Assembly: GCF_903915725.1 (NCBI RefSeq)
Contig: NZ_CAIWTY010000035.1
Span: 1-64,000, forward strand
DNA from: an uncultured Rhodopila sp.
GTDB taxonomy: Bacteria > Pseudomonadota > Alphaproteobacteria > Acetobacterales > Acetobacteraceae
Length of the DNA: 64,000 bases
Direction: 5' to 3'
This document shows positions 37,546 through 46,806 of the stretch, piece by piece. Made by a program: the position numbers and the translations under genes. Below the pieces are notes generated by a model that was not told the origin of the DNA, made no database searches, and saw nothing but the letters and a program-made list of their open reading frames with translations. Each line of letters starts with the position of its first letter. The first letter of the stretch is position 1.

Positions 37546-38949
37546 TTATCGTTTCGTATCCGGTAAGCGCCCTTCCATCCGTTTCAGTAGGTCCGCTGCC
37601 TGCGGGTCGCCCAGGGCAACCGCCCTGCGATACCATTCGGCGGCAAGGCCGAGATCAGGCCTTTCACTCTGTGCCGGACTGGCGGTCAAATAATCCGGAT
37701 CGTAGGTCTTCCCCATGGCGACGGCGGCGCGGGCATTGCCGGCATCGGCTGCGTGCCGGAACAGGAGCCTGGCCGCCGCAATGTCGCCGAGGCTGAGAGA
37801 CTGCTCGCCGCGCCGCATCACCGCCGCCATCAGGTCGGGCGCGAGCGATTCGGCCGGTTTGGCCGCAGGCGGCGGCGCTGCCGGTTGGGTCACCGGCTGT
37901 GGCGGCGGCGGGGGCGCCGGGGCGGCCTCTATCGGCGCGGCAGGGACCGCCGGCGGGGGCGGGGCCGCACCCTGTTCCGGCTGCCAGTGATGCCGTAACC
38001 CCTTGTAGAGGAAAGCCGTGGCGCCGATGACGAGCAATCCCAACGCAAATCCCTGAAACACCCGCGCCGCGGCAGCCCATCGGCCAGACCCGGCGGGAGC
38101 CGGCCGCTGTCCGGCCGGACCGGTCGCCGCGGCAATCGTCTTGACGGTGATCGCGGGATCGCCGCGCGCGAAGCCGGCGGTGAACGCGGCCTCCATCCAG
38201 CGGTTGATCCCATCCGGCAGGCCGCCCGCCCGGGCGACCACCAGCTTCAGCGCATCGGGCGCGATCAGCCGGCGTGTTGTGCCGCCGGCGACCCAGAGCG
38301 ACCTTTCGATATACTGGCGCGCTTCGGCCGGCCCGATACGTGGCAACCGCACTGAATTGCGTGCCTGGCGTGCGAGTTCCACCAATTCCGGCCGCCCGGT
38401 ATCGGCGGCGATGTCGGCGGTGCTGGTGGCCACGATGGCCAAGCCGCCTGGACCGGATGAAGGCCGCAGCATCTGCGCGATCAGGTGCACGCAATCCGGC
38501 GGCAGCAGATCAATGTCGTCGATCAACAGCGCCTTGTGCGGCGGTCTCAGCATGGTCTCGATCGTATCGGCGGCAGGAAGCTCCGGATCGCTCTGACTGA
38601 GCAGGGCGGCGACGAACTGCGTCAGATCCAGGCGGCCGTTCGGCGGCCGCGAGACCTTGATGGTTCGCACACCCGATTCGCCGGCGACGTCCCCGGACGC
38701 CCGCAAGGTCCGGGTCTTGCCGATGCCGGATTCGCCACACAGCACGACCAGGCCATTGCCATTGACCATGTGGTCGATCAGCAGTTCGAAGGATCGCCGG
38801 TGGGATGCAAACAGGATGTAGCTCTCGGAGTCACCGAAGGGTGGCTTCGATAGCCCGTAAAGGTCGAGGTAATTCGCCGGCGCTGCCGCATTGGCGGCAG
38901 GGGCCGCCCGTGCTGGCGAGTCTGGCATCAAACCCGATAGTCGGCGCAT
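37546..38949 (-). CDS. ExeA-like AAA ATPase with membrane anchor and Sel1 repeats
   Basis: A 467-aa protein. The N-terminus has the LDLYGLSKPPFG start of ExeA/GspA-type ATPases, Walker A CGESGIGKT near residue 71 and Walker B ALLIDDIDLL near 140. A transmembrane helix (FQGFALGLLVIGATAFLYKG, about residues 300-322) is followed by a long Pro/Ala linker and C-terminal Sel1/TPR repeats (AARLLFRHAADAGNARAAVAMG, LAAEWYRRAVALGDPQAADLL). It probably couples cytoplasmic ATP use to an envelope complex, here perhaps for polysaccharide export. ATG 38949 is used; GTG at 38985 would add 12 residues. Confidence 0.8.
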   Translation of the reverse strand: MRRLSGLMPDSPARAAPAANAAAPANYLDLYGLSKPPFGDSESYILFASHRRSFELLIDHMVNGNGLVVLCGESGIGKTRTLRASGDVAGESGVRTIKVSRPPNGRLDLTQFVAALLSQSDPELPAADTIETMLRPPHKALLIDDIDLLPPDCVHLIAQMLRPSSGPGGLAIVATSTADIAADTGRPELVELARQARNSVRLPRIGPAEARQYIERSLWVAGGTTRRLIAPDALKLVVARAGGLPDGINRWMEAAFTAGFARGDPAITVKTIAAATGPAGQRPAPAGSGRWAAAARVFQGFALGLLVIGATAFLYKGLRHHWQPEQGAAPPPPAVPAAPIEAAPAPPPPPQPVTQPAAPPPAAKPAESLAPDLMAAVMRRGEQSLSLGDIAAARLLFRHAADAGNARAAVAMGKTYDPDYLTASPAQSERPDLGLAAEWYRRAVALGDPQAADLLKRMEGRLPDTKR

Positions 38950-39052
38950 GTGGTGATCCGCGCGTGAGGTCGCAGTCTTCACCACAAATCGGATTCGACA
39001 GCAGCAGGTTGCGTGGGAGATCGCGATGACGTGAATGTAAGCCCGTCGGGGT

Positions 39053-40381
39053 TCACGGCACTGGCGGTTGTTGGCCCTGGAGCCGCCACCAGGCCTGCCG
39101 CAACAGGCGGGTGAACCAGTAGCGTTCGCGCAACTCCGGCCGCATCAGGATGCGCACCAGCTCCGGCTGTTCCCAGGGCACGTCGTGATAGCCGGTATGC
39201 ATGAGCTGGTTGGACGGATCCAGTTGCCACGTGTCGGGGAAGAAGACCACGATGTCCCGTTCGGTCTTGGCCAAACGCTCGCGTGGCTTGCGGTTTGTCA
39301 GCCGCGCGACGAGCGCTTCCGCCAAATCGCGCCCGGGGCCCATCGGCACGGGACAAATCGGCGTGCAGCGGGGATTCATTTCGATTAAATAAGCGAACCC
39401 GGTGGCGGCCTCGATCATGAAATCAAGGCCGATGAGGCCGGATAGCCGCAACGCTTTGACCACACGCCGGGCGGTTTCCACCATTTCGTCGTTGTGGATG
39501 ATCCGCGCGATGGTGGACGGGCCGGTGGCCGACAGGGTCGAAACGGATTCGGCGCAGATAGTCGCCAGAACTTCGCCCTGCCAGCAGGCGATGCCGATAT
39601 TGGCCGGCCAGCCGTCTATGTAGCCCTGCGCCGACATCGCCGGCCGTTCGGCGGACAGCCAGGAGCGGATGGCGAAGTTGTTGCTCTCCAGCACCATTTC
39701 CCGCAATGCCAGCCTGCCGCTGGCGCGCTGCGTCATGGCCGCGAAAGCCGGCTTCGCGTCGGCCGCCTCGGTGATGATGCGGACACCGAAGCCCGACCAG
39801 GTGCCGTCCGCCTTCAACACGAACGGCGTGGGGTTCCGGGTCATCCATTCATCAAGCGCATCGGAAGACGGCAGCGCCATGGACGGCGGCAGACGGACGC
39901 CCTGACCGCGCGCCACTTCGAGAAACTCGGCCCGCGATGTCGCGACGGGAAAGGCATCCGCCGGGCCGAGCGAGCGCAGTATCAACAGCCGAAGATCGCG
40001 ATTGTCGGTTTTCCGGTGGAGCCGATGCAGGTCTCGGACAGTGCGTTCGTCGCACGGGATCACGAGATCCGGACCCACCCGCGACACAGCCGCTTCCAGG
40101 CTGCGGCAGGGTGCGATGGCACGATACACCAAGCGCCTGTCGAAGATCTTCAGCACCCGCCCGGGGTGCGAGCGGGGGGATATCAGGCTGACCCGGGCAC
40201 CGGCTGCATGCAACTCCATCGCCAGGCGCGCGGTTGAAGGCAGATGACCCGTCGTTGCCAGCAGGATGCGAGGCGCGTCCCCGGTTCGGCGGACGGTCGC
40301 GGGCGACCCTGACGCAGCGGTCTCCGCCACCGTCGGCCCCGAACCGAAGCCGGAGGCTAATTCCAATGGAGATACGCTCAT
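39053..40381 (-). CDS. ATP-grasp ligase of unknown substrate
   Basis: A 442-aa ATP-grasp protein. It has a pre-ATP-grasp Rossmann domain (ILLATTGHLPSTARLAMELHAAG), an ATP-binding core (FVLKADGTWSGFGV) and metal-ligand segment (GLIGLDFMIEAATGFAYLIEMNPRCTP). Such enzymes join a carboxylate to an amine or thiol through an acyl-phosphate. In this setting it could add an amino-acid-like group to a sugar or lipid. The ATG at 40381 has AAGGA close upstream. The open frame extends another 258 codons into the divergent FMO gene and is not coding there. Confidence 0.82.
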   Translation of the reverse strand: MSVSPLELASGFGSGPTVAETAASGSPATVRRTGDAPRILLATTGHLPSTARLAMELHAAGARVSLISPRSHPGRVLKIFDRRLVYRAIAPCRSLEAAVSRVGPDLVIPCDERTVRDLHRLHRKTDNRDLRLLILRSLGPADAFPVATSRAEFLEVARGQGVRLPPSMALPSSDALDEWMTRNPTPFVLKADGTWSGFGVRIITEAADAKPAFAAMTQRASGRLALREMVLESNNFAIRSWLSAERPAMSAQGYIDGWPANIGIACWQGEVLATICAESVSTLSATGPSTIARIIHNDEMVETARRVVKALRLSGLIGLDFMIEAATGFAYLIEMNPRCTPICPVPMGPGRDLAEALVARLTNRKPRERLAKTERDIVVFFPDTWQLDPSNQLMHTGYHDVPWEQPELVRILMRPELRERYWFTRLLRQAWWRLQGQQPPVP

Positions 40382-40558
40382 GTCCTTGCCATCATTTAAG
40401 GGTGAGTTACTGGACAAGATGAGGTCTGTTCTGCGATCACGTTCGATGTTGCCCTTGCGACAGTAGACCATTCCCGGAACGGCAAGAAAAGTATTTAATC
40501 CTTGAGATGAGGCGCTTGTGATGATTCGGTTCACGTTAAGTTCGGAAGCAGGGAACGC

Positions 40559-41791
40559 ATGACGGCGATAACAGATATCGCAATTATCGGCGCCGGACCA
40601 TATGGTTTGTCCCTCGCCGCCCATCTGTCCGTCGCCGGCCTCGGGGTGCGCGTCTTCGGCCAACCGATGCATACCTGGCGGACCGGCATGCCCGAAGGCA
40701 TGGTTTTGAAATCCGAGGGTTTCGCCTCCAATCTCTGGCATCCGGAAGGCGCCTTCACCCTGCAGGATTATTGCGCCCAGCACGGGCTGCCATACAAGCA
40801 CTCGGGTCTGCCGGTTCCGTTGAAGACGTTTTCCGATTACGGGGTGGCGTTCCAGAAGCACTTTGTTCCGATGCTTGATCAGCGCTGGGTGAAAACCCTT
40901 GACTTCGCCGGTGGCACATTCTCGCTGCAGCTGGATGATGACGAAATCGTTTTGGCAAAACGCGTCGTCATCGCCGCCGGAATCAGAAGCTTCTATGACA
41001 TCCCGCCGGAGTTGGATGCCATCGCCGGTCCGCTGAGCTCTCACAGCGCGGATCATCATGCGCTGTCCCGGTTCTCGGGAAAGCAGGTGCTGGTCATCGG
41101 CGGCGGCGCCTCCGGCATCGGCATCGCCGGCCTCATGAGCGAACGCGGCGCCCATGTTACGGTCGCCGCGCGGAAAAACCGGGTCGCCTATTGCGATCCG
41201 CCGCGCCCTCGCAGCCTGCTGGACAAGCTTCAGGCGCCTGAATCAGGCCTCGGCACCGGATGGCGCTCGCTCGCCTGCGTCGTGGCGCCGATGGTATTTT
41301 ACCAGATGCCGCAGGATTTCAGGCATCTCGTCGTCCGCAAGCATTTGGGACCGGCCCCCGGGTGGACCTCACGCGATGAGGTCGAGAGAAACGTTCGGGT
41401 GATGCTGGGAACACGCATTTCCGGTTCCAGCATGCGTGGCGATCTCGCCGCCGTTACGTTCCTGAAGGACGACGGTACCGAAACGACCGTGGAAGCGGAG
41501 CATGTCATCGCCGCCACCGGCTACAAGATCGATATGCGGCGGTTGCATTTCCTCAGCGATGGGATCTTGCGGGGTCTCGATCTCGCGGATCAGTCGCCGA
41601 TCCTGTCCCGCCATTTCGAGACCTCGATACCCGGTCTTTTCGTGATCGGCACCGCGGCGGCCAACAGTTTCGGGCCGATGCTGCGGTTCGCGTATGGCGC
41701 CGGCTTCACGTCCCGGCGTTTGTCACAATTTCTGCGCCGCACCGCCATTCGGCGATCGGTTGCGGTTAGCCCGGAACTTGCCGCTGCGTGA
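40559..41791 (+). CDS. Flavin-dependent monooxygenase-like oxidoreductase
   Basis: A 410-aa protein with two dinucleotide-binding motifs (IIGAGPYGLSLAAHL for FAD, VIGGGASGIGIAGLM for NAD(P)H) and the late ATGY segment (HVIAATGYKIDMRRL) seen in class B flavin monooxygenases and lysine/ornithine N-hydroxylases. It is divergent from the ATP-grasp gene with a 177-bp shared upstream region. This is the only plus-strand gene in the polysaccharide locus. Substrate unknown. Confidence 0.85.
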   Translation: MTAITDIAIIGAGPYGLSLAAHLSVAGLGVRVFGQPMHTWRTGMPEGMVLKSEGFASNLWHPEGAFTLQDYCAQHGLPYKHSGLPVPLKTFSDYGVAFQKHFVPMLDQRWVKTLDFAGGTFSLQLDDDEIVLAKRVVIAAGIRSFYDIPPELDAIAGPLSSHSADHHALSRFSGKQVLVIGGGASGIGIAGLMSERGAHVTVAARKNRVAYCDPPRPRSLLDKLQAPESGLGTGWRSLACVVAPMVFYQMPQDFRHLVVRKHLGPAPGWTSRDEVERNVRVMLGTRISGSSMRGDLAAVTFLKDDGTETTVEAEHVIAATGYKIDMRRLHFLSDGILRGLDLADQSPILSRHFETSIPGLFVIGTAAANSFGPMLRFAYGAGFTSRRLSQFLRRTAIRRSVAVSPELAAA

Positions 41792-41823
41792 CGATGAGCG
41801 GTTGCCTGAGCGTGTCGAAGCGA

Positions 41824-42951
41824 TCAGGCAACGAATTCCAGTTCGGCTTCCGGCTTCGCTTCGGCAACCTCCTGCCGCGCGCGGCGCCTGGCAAGCCAGC
41901 GATGACCGGACATGGCGACGTGGCCCACCAGGGTCCGCGCCCCGGTGAAGGTGCTGAGCAACGTCTCCGCGTTTGCCATCCTGAACTTGAAGGCTTCCTC
42001 ACCGCGCAGGAAGTCCACCAAAGTCAGCCCGCGGTCGAATGACCATTGGGCATACTCGACAATCAGGATGGTCCCGGGTGACGCCCGCTCGAAGGCTTCG
42101 TCGTAAGACGTCAGGTAGGCTTCCATACGGCCGTCGTAGACGAAATTGATCGAAGCCGCCGCGATCTTGCCGCCGCATTCCAGCAGGAAAATATGCGCAA
42201 GGCCGGACCTCCATGCGCGGTCGAGCACCGTCCGCAGCACAGCGCCGTCGGCACCGAACAGTGGCGAGTTCGGATCGTGCGTCCGTAACCAGACTTCCTT
42301 CAGCCGCAGAATGTCAGCCATCACGCTATCGACGGGCTGCCCTGGCTCGATGAGCCGGAAGCTGACTTCGCCCCCGAGCTCCGACAGAATGCGCTTGCCG
42401 CGGGTGTGGTTGTTGCGCGCCTTCTTGTTGAGCGACCGGAAGAAAGCGTGTCCGTCCGGCCACTGGTTTTCAATTCGCATGCATCGTTCTTCGCGTGCTT
42501 CGATCTGCAACTGGCCGGCATCATGCACCAGAGAATCGAGAAAGGTCCGGCTGCATGCATCCGGCCGAACCTGTTGCAGACTGATGAGATCGAATCCGCC
42601 GTACTGTTTCATTGCATCCCAAAGCATCGGTAGCACGACTGCCTGATCGCCTGCCGGTTCGACCAGGCAATCGCAATAATCGCTGAAAAGCTGCGCCGTC
42701 CAGCTCAGGATACGCAAGCCGCTGCGCCGGTGCACGGCGCAGGGCAGGGCGGCGGCGAGACGGTCGCCTTCCCACGCCAGGGCGATCTGCAGCCTGATTT
42801 CCTTGCGGTCGCGAACACCGGCCAGCCAGCCGGACATCCAGGCATGGCTTTGAAAGATTCGGCCGCCCGAGGCTTCCCAGAGTCGCTGCCAGGCATCGTG
42901 CAAGGCTTCAAAGCGGGCCGGATCAGTGACGATTTCAAGCCTGAATTTCAT
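41824..42951 (-). CDS. CelD/BioF2-like GNAT acyltransferase
   Basis: A 375-aa double-GNAT protein of the CelD/FemAB-like group (RIFQSHAWMSGWL near the start, KKARNNHTRGKRIL, EAYLTSYDEAFERASPGTILIVEYAQWSFDRG, FLRGEEAFKFRMAN). Members are common in exopolysaccharide operons and probably transfer acyl or aminoacyl groups. It is the last gene of the 13-gene minus-strand operon and overlaps the preceding gene by ATGA. Confidence 0.82.
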   Translation of the reverse strand: MKFRLEIVTDPARFEALHDAWQRLWEASGGRIFQSHAWMSGWLAGVRDRKEIRLQIALAWEGDRLAAALPCAVHRRSGLRILSWTAQLFSDYCDCLVEPAGDQAVVLPMLWDAMKQYGGFDLISLQQVRPDACSRTFLDSLVHDAGQLQIEAREERCMRIENQWPDGHAFFRSLNKKARNNHTRGKRILSELGGEVSFRLIEPGQPVDSVMADILRLKEVWLRTHDPNSPLFGADGAVLRTVLDRAWRSGLAHIFLLECGGKIAAASINFVYDGRMEAYLTSYDEAFERASPGTILIVEYAQWSFDRGLTLVDFLRGEEAFKFRMANAETLLSTFTGARTLVGHVAMSGHRWLARRRARQEVAEAKPEAELEFVA

Positions 42952-43964
42952 ACCATTTCTCCGGCATGCTGATTCGGTTGCGGCCTGCGGCGTCCGAAGC
43001 CGGCGATTCCGAGCCGACGGCCGATCTTTTTGAGCGGAACGACGTGGAGTCTGTACAAGGATTGATATTCGTCGTGTTCGTTCGCGGTCAGACCGAAAAC
43101 GAAATCTTCATCCGGCTCGGGGATCACCAGGGTTCCGAACATGCGGTCCCAGATGGTCAGCGTGAGGCCAAAGTTCTTGTCCCAGTGCTTTTCGGCGGTG
43201 CTGTGGTGAAGCTGATGATAATGCGGGCTGAGCAGGATCGCGCTCAGATGCCGCCCGTAGGATAGTTTCAGATGGGTGTGCCGGACGAAATCCATCATCA
43301 GGATGGTATTGCGCAGCAAGTACACGTTCAGGCCGAAGACTGTCAGTTCGACCGGATCGAGCGCGAAAAACAGCCAGATCCCGAAGCACAGGCCGGGGAT
43401 AACGCCGTCCCACCAGCGATTCATGATCTCGTCGATCGGATGGACGCGGTCCTTGGTGACGCCAATCATCACCTGGGCGGAATGATGGACTTTGTGCAGC
43501 TCCCACAGGATCGGGATTTGGTGCTGCATGCGGTGATACAGATAGTATGACAGATCGTAAGCAATCAGCATGGTGACGGTAAACGCAACCAGCAGGAGCG
43601 GTCCCGCCGGGGCGGGAGCGTGTGCCGGAGGTCCGACGATTCCGCACAGGACCCAATACGAAAAATGTCCTGCCGCGACGGTGGAGATGGCCAGCGGTAA
43701 CACCAGCAGCGGCATGAAGATTTTGCGCGAGAGCCAGAACAGGAAATCCGCGCGGGCCGAGGCGGAATGAAAAACTTCCGTTGGCAGCATATGGCGTACG
43801 AATTCGCGCAGCGACCAGGTGGCGGGGTTGGTTCGGATGTAGGTTACCACCCCGGCAAACAAAACGGTGCCCCACAACAGCAGGATCGCGATCCCGTTCT
43901 CGCCGGAAACGTGATTGAGAGCCAGTTCAGCAAAACGATGCAGCCGGTTCGCAATATCGTGCAT
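42948..43964 (-). CDS. Fatty-acid hydroxylase/sterol-desaturase family protein
   Basis: A 338-aa membrane-bound di-iron enzyme. It has several hydrophobic segments and the three His boxes HRMQH, HKVHH and HYHQLHHS, plus the DRVHPIDE segment. The family hydroxylates or desaturates lipids (fatty acids, sphingoid bases, sterols, carotenoids). Its place in a polysaccharide operon points to modification of a lipid carrier or glycolipid. It begins 3 bp after the GMC oxidoreductase. Confidence 0.87.
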   Translation of the reverse strand: MHDIANRLHRFAELALNHVSGENGIAILLLWGTVLFAGVVTYIRTNPATWSLREFVRHMLPTEVFHSASARADFLFWLSRKIFMPLLVLPLAISTVAAGHFSYWVLCGIVGPPAHAPAPAGPLLLVAFTVTMLIAYDLSYYLYHRMQHQIPILWELHKVHHSAQVMIGVTKDRVHPIDEIMNRWWDGVIPGLCFGIWLFFALDPVELTVFGLNVYLLRNTILMMDFVRHTHLKLSYGRHLSAILLSPHYHQLHHSTAEKHWDKNFGLTLTIWDRMFGTLVIPEPDEDFVFGLTANEHDEYQSLYRLHVVPLKKIGRRLGIAGFGRRRPQPNQHAGEMV

Positions 43965-43967
43965 TCT

Positions 43968-45674
43968 TTACCCCGCGGGCACAAGCTGCCCGACTGTGCT
44001 TAAACGCGGTACCTGTCTGGCGATCGTGCCCAGGTGATCCGCCAGGCGCATCGCGGTCGCAACGATGGTCAGGGTCGGATTCGCTTGGCTTGATGTGGGA
44101 AACACGGCGCTGCCGGCAATGAACAGATTGTTGACGCCGAACACCTTGCCGTTGAGATCAACAACGCCGCTGGCCGGGCCGGCGCCCATGCGGGCGGTGC
44201 CGATGTGGTGCCCGCCATATGCGCCGTCACGGCGCACCACGGTTTCGATGTCCGGCTCATTCGCCGCCAGCGTCAGGCTGGCGGTTTGACGTTCAGCCAG
44301 ATCCGCCCGCAGCAATTCGAACGAACGCGCGACGGTTTCGATATCCTGGGCGGTATACCGCCAGTCCACCCGCACCTGACGGTTGCCGAATCGGTCCGTC
44401 TTGTCCCCGAGGGTGATGCGGCTGTCCGGATTGGGCACCTGTTCGGCGTGAAAATCCAGGCTGAACAGGTTGGTGCGCGGGCGGATGATGATCGACGGAA
44501 ATTTTCGTTCCGCCAGCGTGCGGTGGCGCAGCCAATGCCCCAGAAACCGCATTGTCGAGAACGGATCTACCGTCGCATTCACGCCGTGCCGCAGCCACGT
44601 CGCCAGTGTCGGCGGGGAATCGCTGACCAGCCGCTTGGCATACTCGTAGCTGATGAAATGTTGCCCCAGATAGATCGCGGATAATGGACCGGTGCGATGG
44701 CGCGGGTCGGTTATGCGCGGATGGTGCAAACGGAACACCGCGTTGCCAAGTCCCAGCCTCGCCTGCACTTCCGGCCGCAAGGCGATCCGGCGGCGGCAAT
44801 AGGTGCCGTCGGCGGCGACATCATAGCCGTGCCAGACGGTATCCTTGGGACCATTGACCTGAAGGCTGCCGACGGTGCCGGCGATATGGCTCATGTAGAA
44901 CCGCCCGACCAGATCGTTGACGTTGCCGATGCCTCGCGCATGGACATCATTGGAGGTCAGCAGCAGACGCGGAATCTCCATCCCGCCCATGGCCAGCACG
45001 AACTGATCTGCCGAAACCGAGAACCCGCCGCCGCTGTGGTTTTGCGCGTCGATCCCGTCGATCCGCACACCATCCGGTGATGTCCGCAGCCGGGTCACCG
45101 TGGCCTTGATCAAGACCCGGATGTTGCCGTCGGCACGCAGGCGATCACGATAGCGCGCACCGAAATGCGTGGGGCAACTGAAACGCTCGATGCGGTTGAT
45201 ATCGAAGTGCAACGGCGTAAATCCGCGCAGCAATGGCCGCATGCCGCCCGCCACCGCGAGCCGTGCATCATATTCGTACTCGCCCGCCTCACACAGTGCG
45301 TTCGCCGCCGGATAGTATTGTTCGATATCCTTGAAGCCGATGGGCCAACCGGAATGGTCCATCCACGGCCGGGCCTCGAAATCGATCGGATCCAACGGCA
45401 CGCAGCGTCCGCCCCAGATCGACGTCCCGCCGCCCAGCACCCTTGGCCGGTACTTGTCCGGCGGGCTGTGCAGGGCTTCGTCCGCTACCTCACCTTCGTT
45501 CAGCGACTGCACATCGTCCGCTGGCGCAAGGTCGCCGGATTCGAGCAGCAGAATGCTTTTCCCAAGCCGTGCCAATTCCATGGCGAGGGTAAGGCCCGCG
45601 GGGCCACCGCCGACGATGCAGATGTTCGCCCGCAGCGCAGCATCCTGAACAATATCGTCAGCGCTGTCGATCAT
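43968..45674 (-). CDS. GMC-family FAD oxidoreductase
   Basis: A 568-aa flavoprotein with FAD motif IVGGGPAGLTLAMELARLG, a GGGTSIWGGRC segment, and the C-terminal active-site region GGHHIGTARMG followed by NPTLTIVATAMRLADHL, typical of glucose-methanol-choline oxidoreductases. It oxidises an alcohol, sugar or sterol-like hydroxyl. AGGAGG precedes tandem ATGs; 45674 has better spacing than 45677. Its start overlaps the end of the upstream glycosyltransferase by 17 bp. Confidence 0.88.
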   Translation of the reverse strand: MIDSADDIVQDAALRANICIVGGGPAGLTLAMELARLGKSILLLESGDLAPADDVQSLNEGEVADEALHSPPDKYRPRVLGGGTSIWGGRCVPLDPIDFEARPWMDHSGWPIGFKDIEQYYPAANALCEAGEYEYDARLAVAGGMRPLLRGFTPLHFDINRIERFSCPTHFGARYRDRLRADGNIRVLIKATVTRLRTSPDGVRIDGIDAQNHSGGGFSVSADQFVLAMGGMEIPRLLLTSNDVHARGIGNVNDLVGRFYMSHIAGTVGSLQVNGPKDTVWHGYDVAADGTYCRRRIALRPEVQARLGLGNAVFRLHHPRITDPRHRTGPLSAIYLGQHFISYEYAKRLVSDSPPTLATWLRHGVNATVDPFSTMRFLGHWLRHRTLAERKFPSIIIRPRTNLFSLDFHAEQVPNPDSRITLGDKTDRFGNRQVRVDWRYTAQDIETVARSFELLRADLAERQTASLTLAANEPDIETVVRRDGAYGGHHIGTARMGAGPASGVVDLNGKVFGVNNLFIAGSAVFPTSSQANPTLTIVATAMRLADHLGTIARQVPRLSTVGQLVPAG

Positions 45675-46806
45675 CATGTGCCTCCTGAATCGGCTTCCAT
45701 ACCGGCGCGGCAGACGCCGCATCGCGCGGAGTCAGCATCGCGTAGAGCGAGCCGATCGACCGCGCGAACGCCTGCATGGTGAAAAGCCGCTCGTACAAAG
45801 CTGAACCGCCGGCGGCGATGGTGCGGCCGATGGCCGGATCGTCCATCAATTTCGTAATCGCCGCTTCGATGCCGGCTTCATCGCCGGGTGTAACGAACAA
45901 GGCGGTTTCGCCATCAGCCAACACTTCCGGGATCGATCCGACAGGCGTGCAGATCACCGGCGTGGCCGAGGCCAAAGCTTCCAGAATGACCAGCGGAAGC
46001 CCCTCATCATAGGCCGGCAAAATCAGGGCGTCGGCGTTGACCATCAGAGAACGGGCCTCATCCTGGGTGACCCAACCGGTGAAGGTGATGCGTTCGGCGA
46101 TGCCAAGCTGTTGTGCCATGCCGCGATACAGCTCGACCGGGCCGCCGCCGGCCATGGTGAGTTCGATGTTGCGCGACCGGAGCGACGGCGCGGCGAAGGC
46201 CTGTAGCAGATCCTTGACACCCTTGCGCTCCAGCAGATTGCCGACGAACAGCAGGCGGAACTTTCCGTCCGCCGGAACCGTGCGCTGCTTGGCAACCGTG
46301 GCCGGGACGCCGTTGTAGACGACGCTGATCCGGTTCGGCTTGATACCGAAAGTATCGGCTACCCAACGCCGCCAGACGTCGCCGAGAACCACGCAATGAT
46401 CCGCCGAGCGGAACATCCAGCGCAGCAGCAATTTGCCCGCCGGTCCCATGGAGTCATGAAACTGCACGATCTGCGCGGCATGCAGGTGCAGCAGCGCCCG
46501 CCCGCCCGCGAGCTTCGTTGCGGCCAGAAGGGCCGCCTTGCGGTAGACGCTGCCACGCTCCGCCAGGTTCAGATGCACGACCGCCAGACGTCCGCGCGCG
46601 GCTTCCGCGACGATCCGGCCCACCGCGGCCGCCAGGAAAACTGGTGACAAAGCAATGCGGCCACCGCCGCGCGATTCAAGCGGTTTGAGATCGAACTGAC
46701 CTGACGGGTCCGTCCTGAGGGAGGCCAGATAGGCCATGATGCTTCCCATGCCGCCGCCAACCTGGCCATACGGACAGGCGAGGAAGACTGTGCGCCGGTC
46801 GCTCAT
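45658..46806 (-). CDS. Glycosyltransferase family 4
   Basis: A 382-aa GT-B enzyme. It has YGQVGGGMGSIMAYLASL at the N-terminus, RLLFVGNLLERKGVKDLLQAF, and EX7E in EGLPLVILEALASATPV. ATG 46806 overlaps the epimerase stop (ATGA), which decides the start over the longer open frame. Adds a sugar to the repeat unit; donor and linkage unknown. Confidence 0.9.
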   Translation of the reverse strand: MSDRRTVFLACPYGQVGGGMGSIMAYLASLRTDPSGQFDLKPLESRGGGRIALSPVFLAAAVGRIVAEAARGRLAVVHLNLAERGSVYRKAALLAATKLAGGRALLHLHAAQIVQFHDSMGPAGKLLLRWMFRSADHCVVLGDVWRRWVADTFGIKPNRISVVYNGVPATVAKQRTVPADGKFRLLFVGNLLERKGVKDLLQAFAAPSLRSRNIELTMAGGGPVELYRGMAQQLGIAERITFTGWVTQDEARSLMVNADALILPAYDEGLPLVILEALASATPVICTPVGSIPEVLADGETALFVTPGDEAGIEAAITKLMDDPAIGRTIAAGGSALYERLFTMQAFARSIGSLYAMLTPRDAASAAPVWKPIQEAHDDRQR

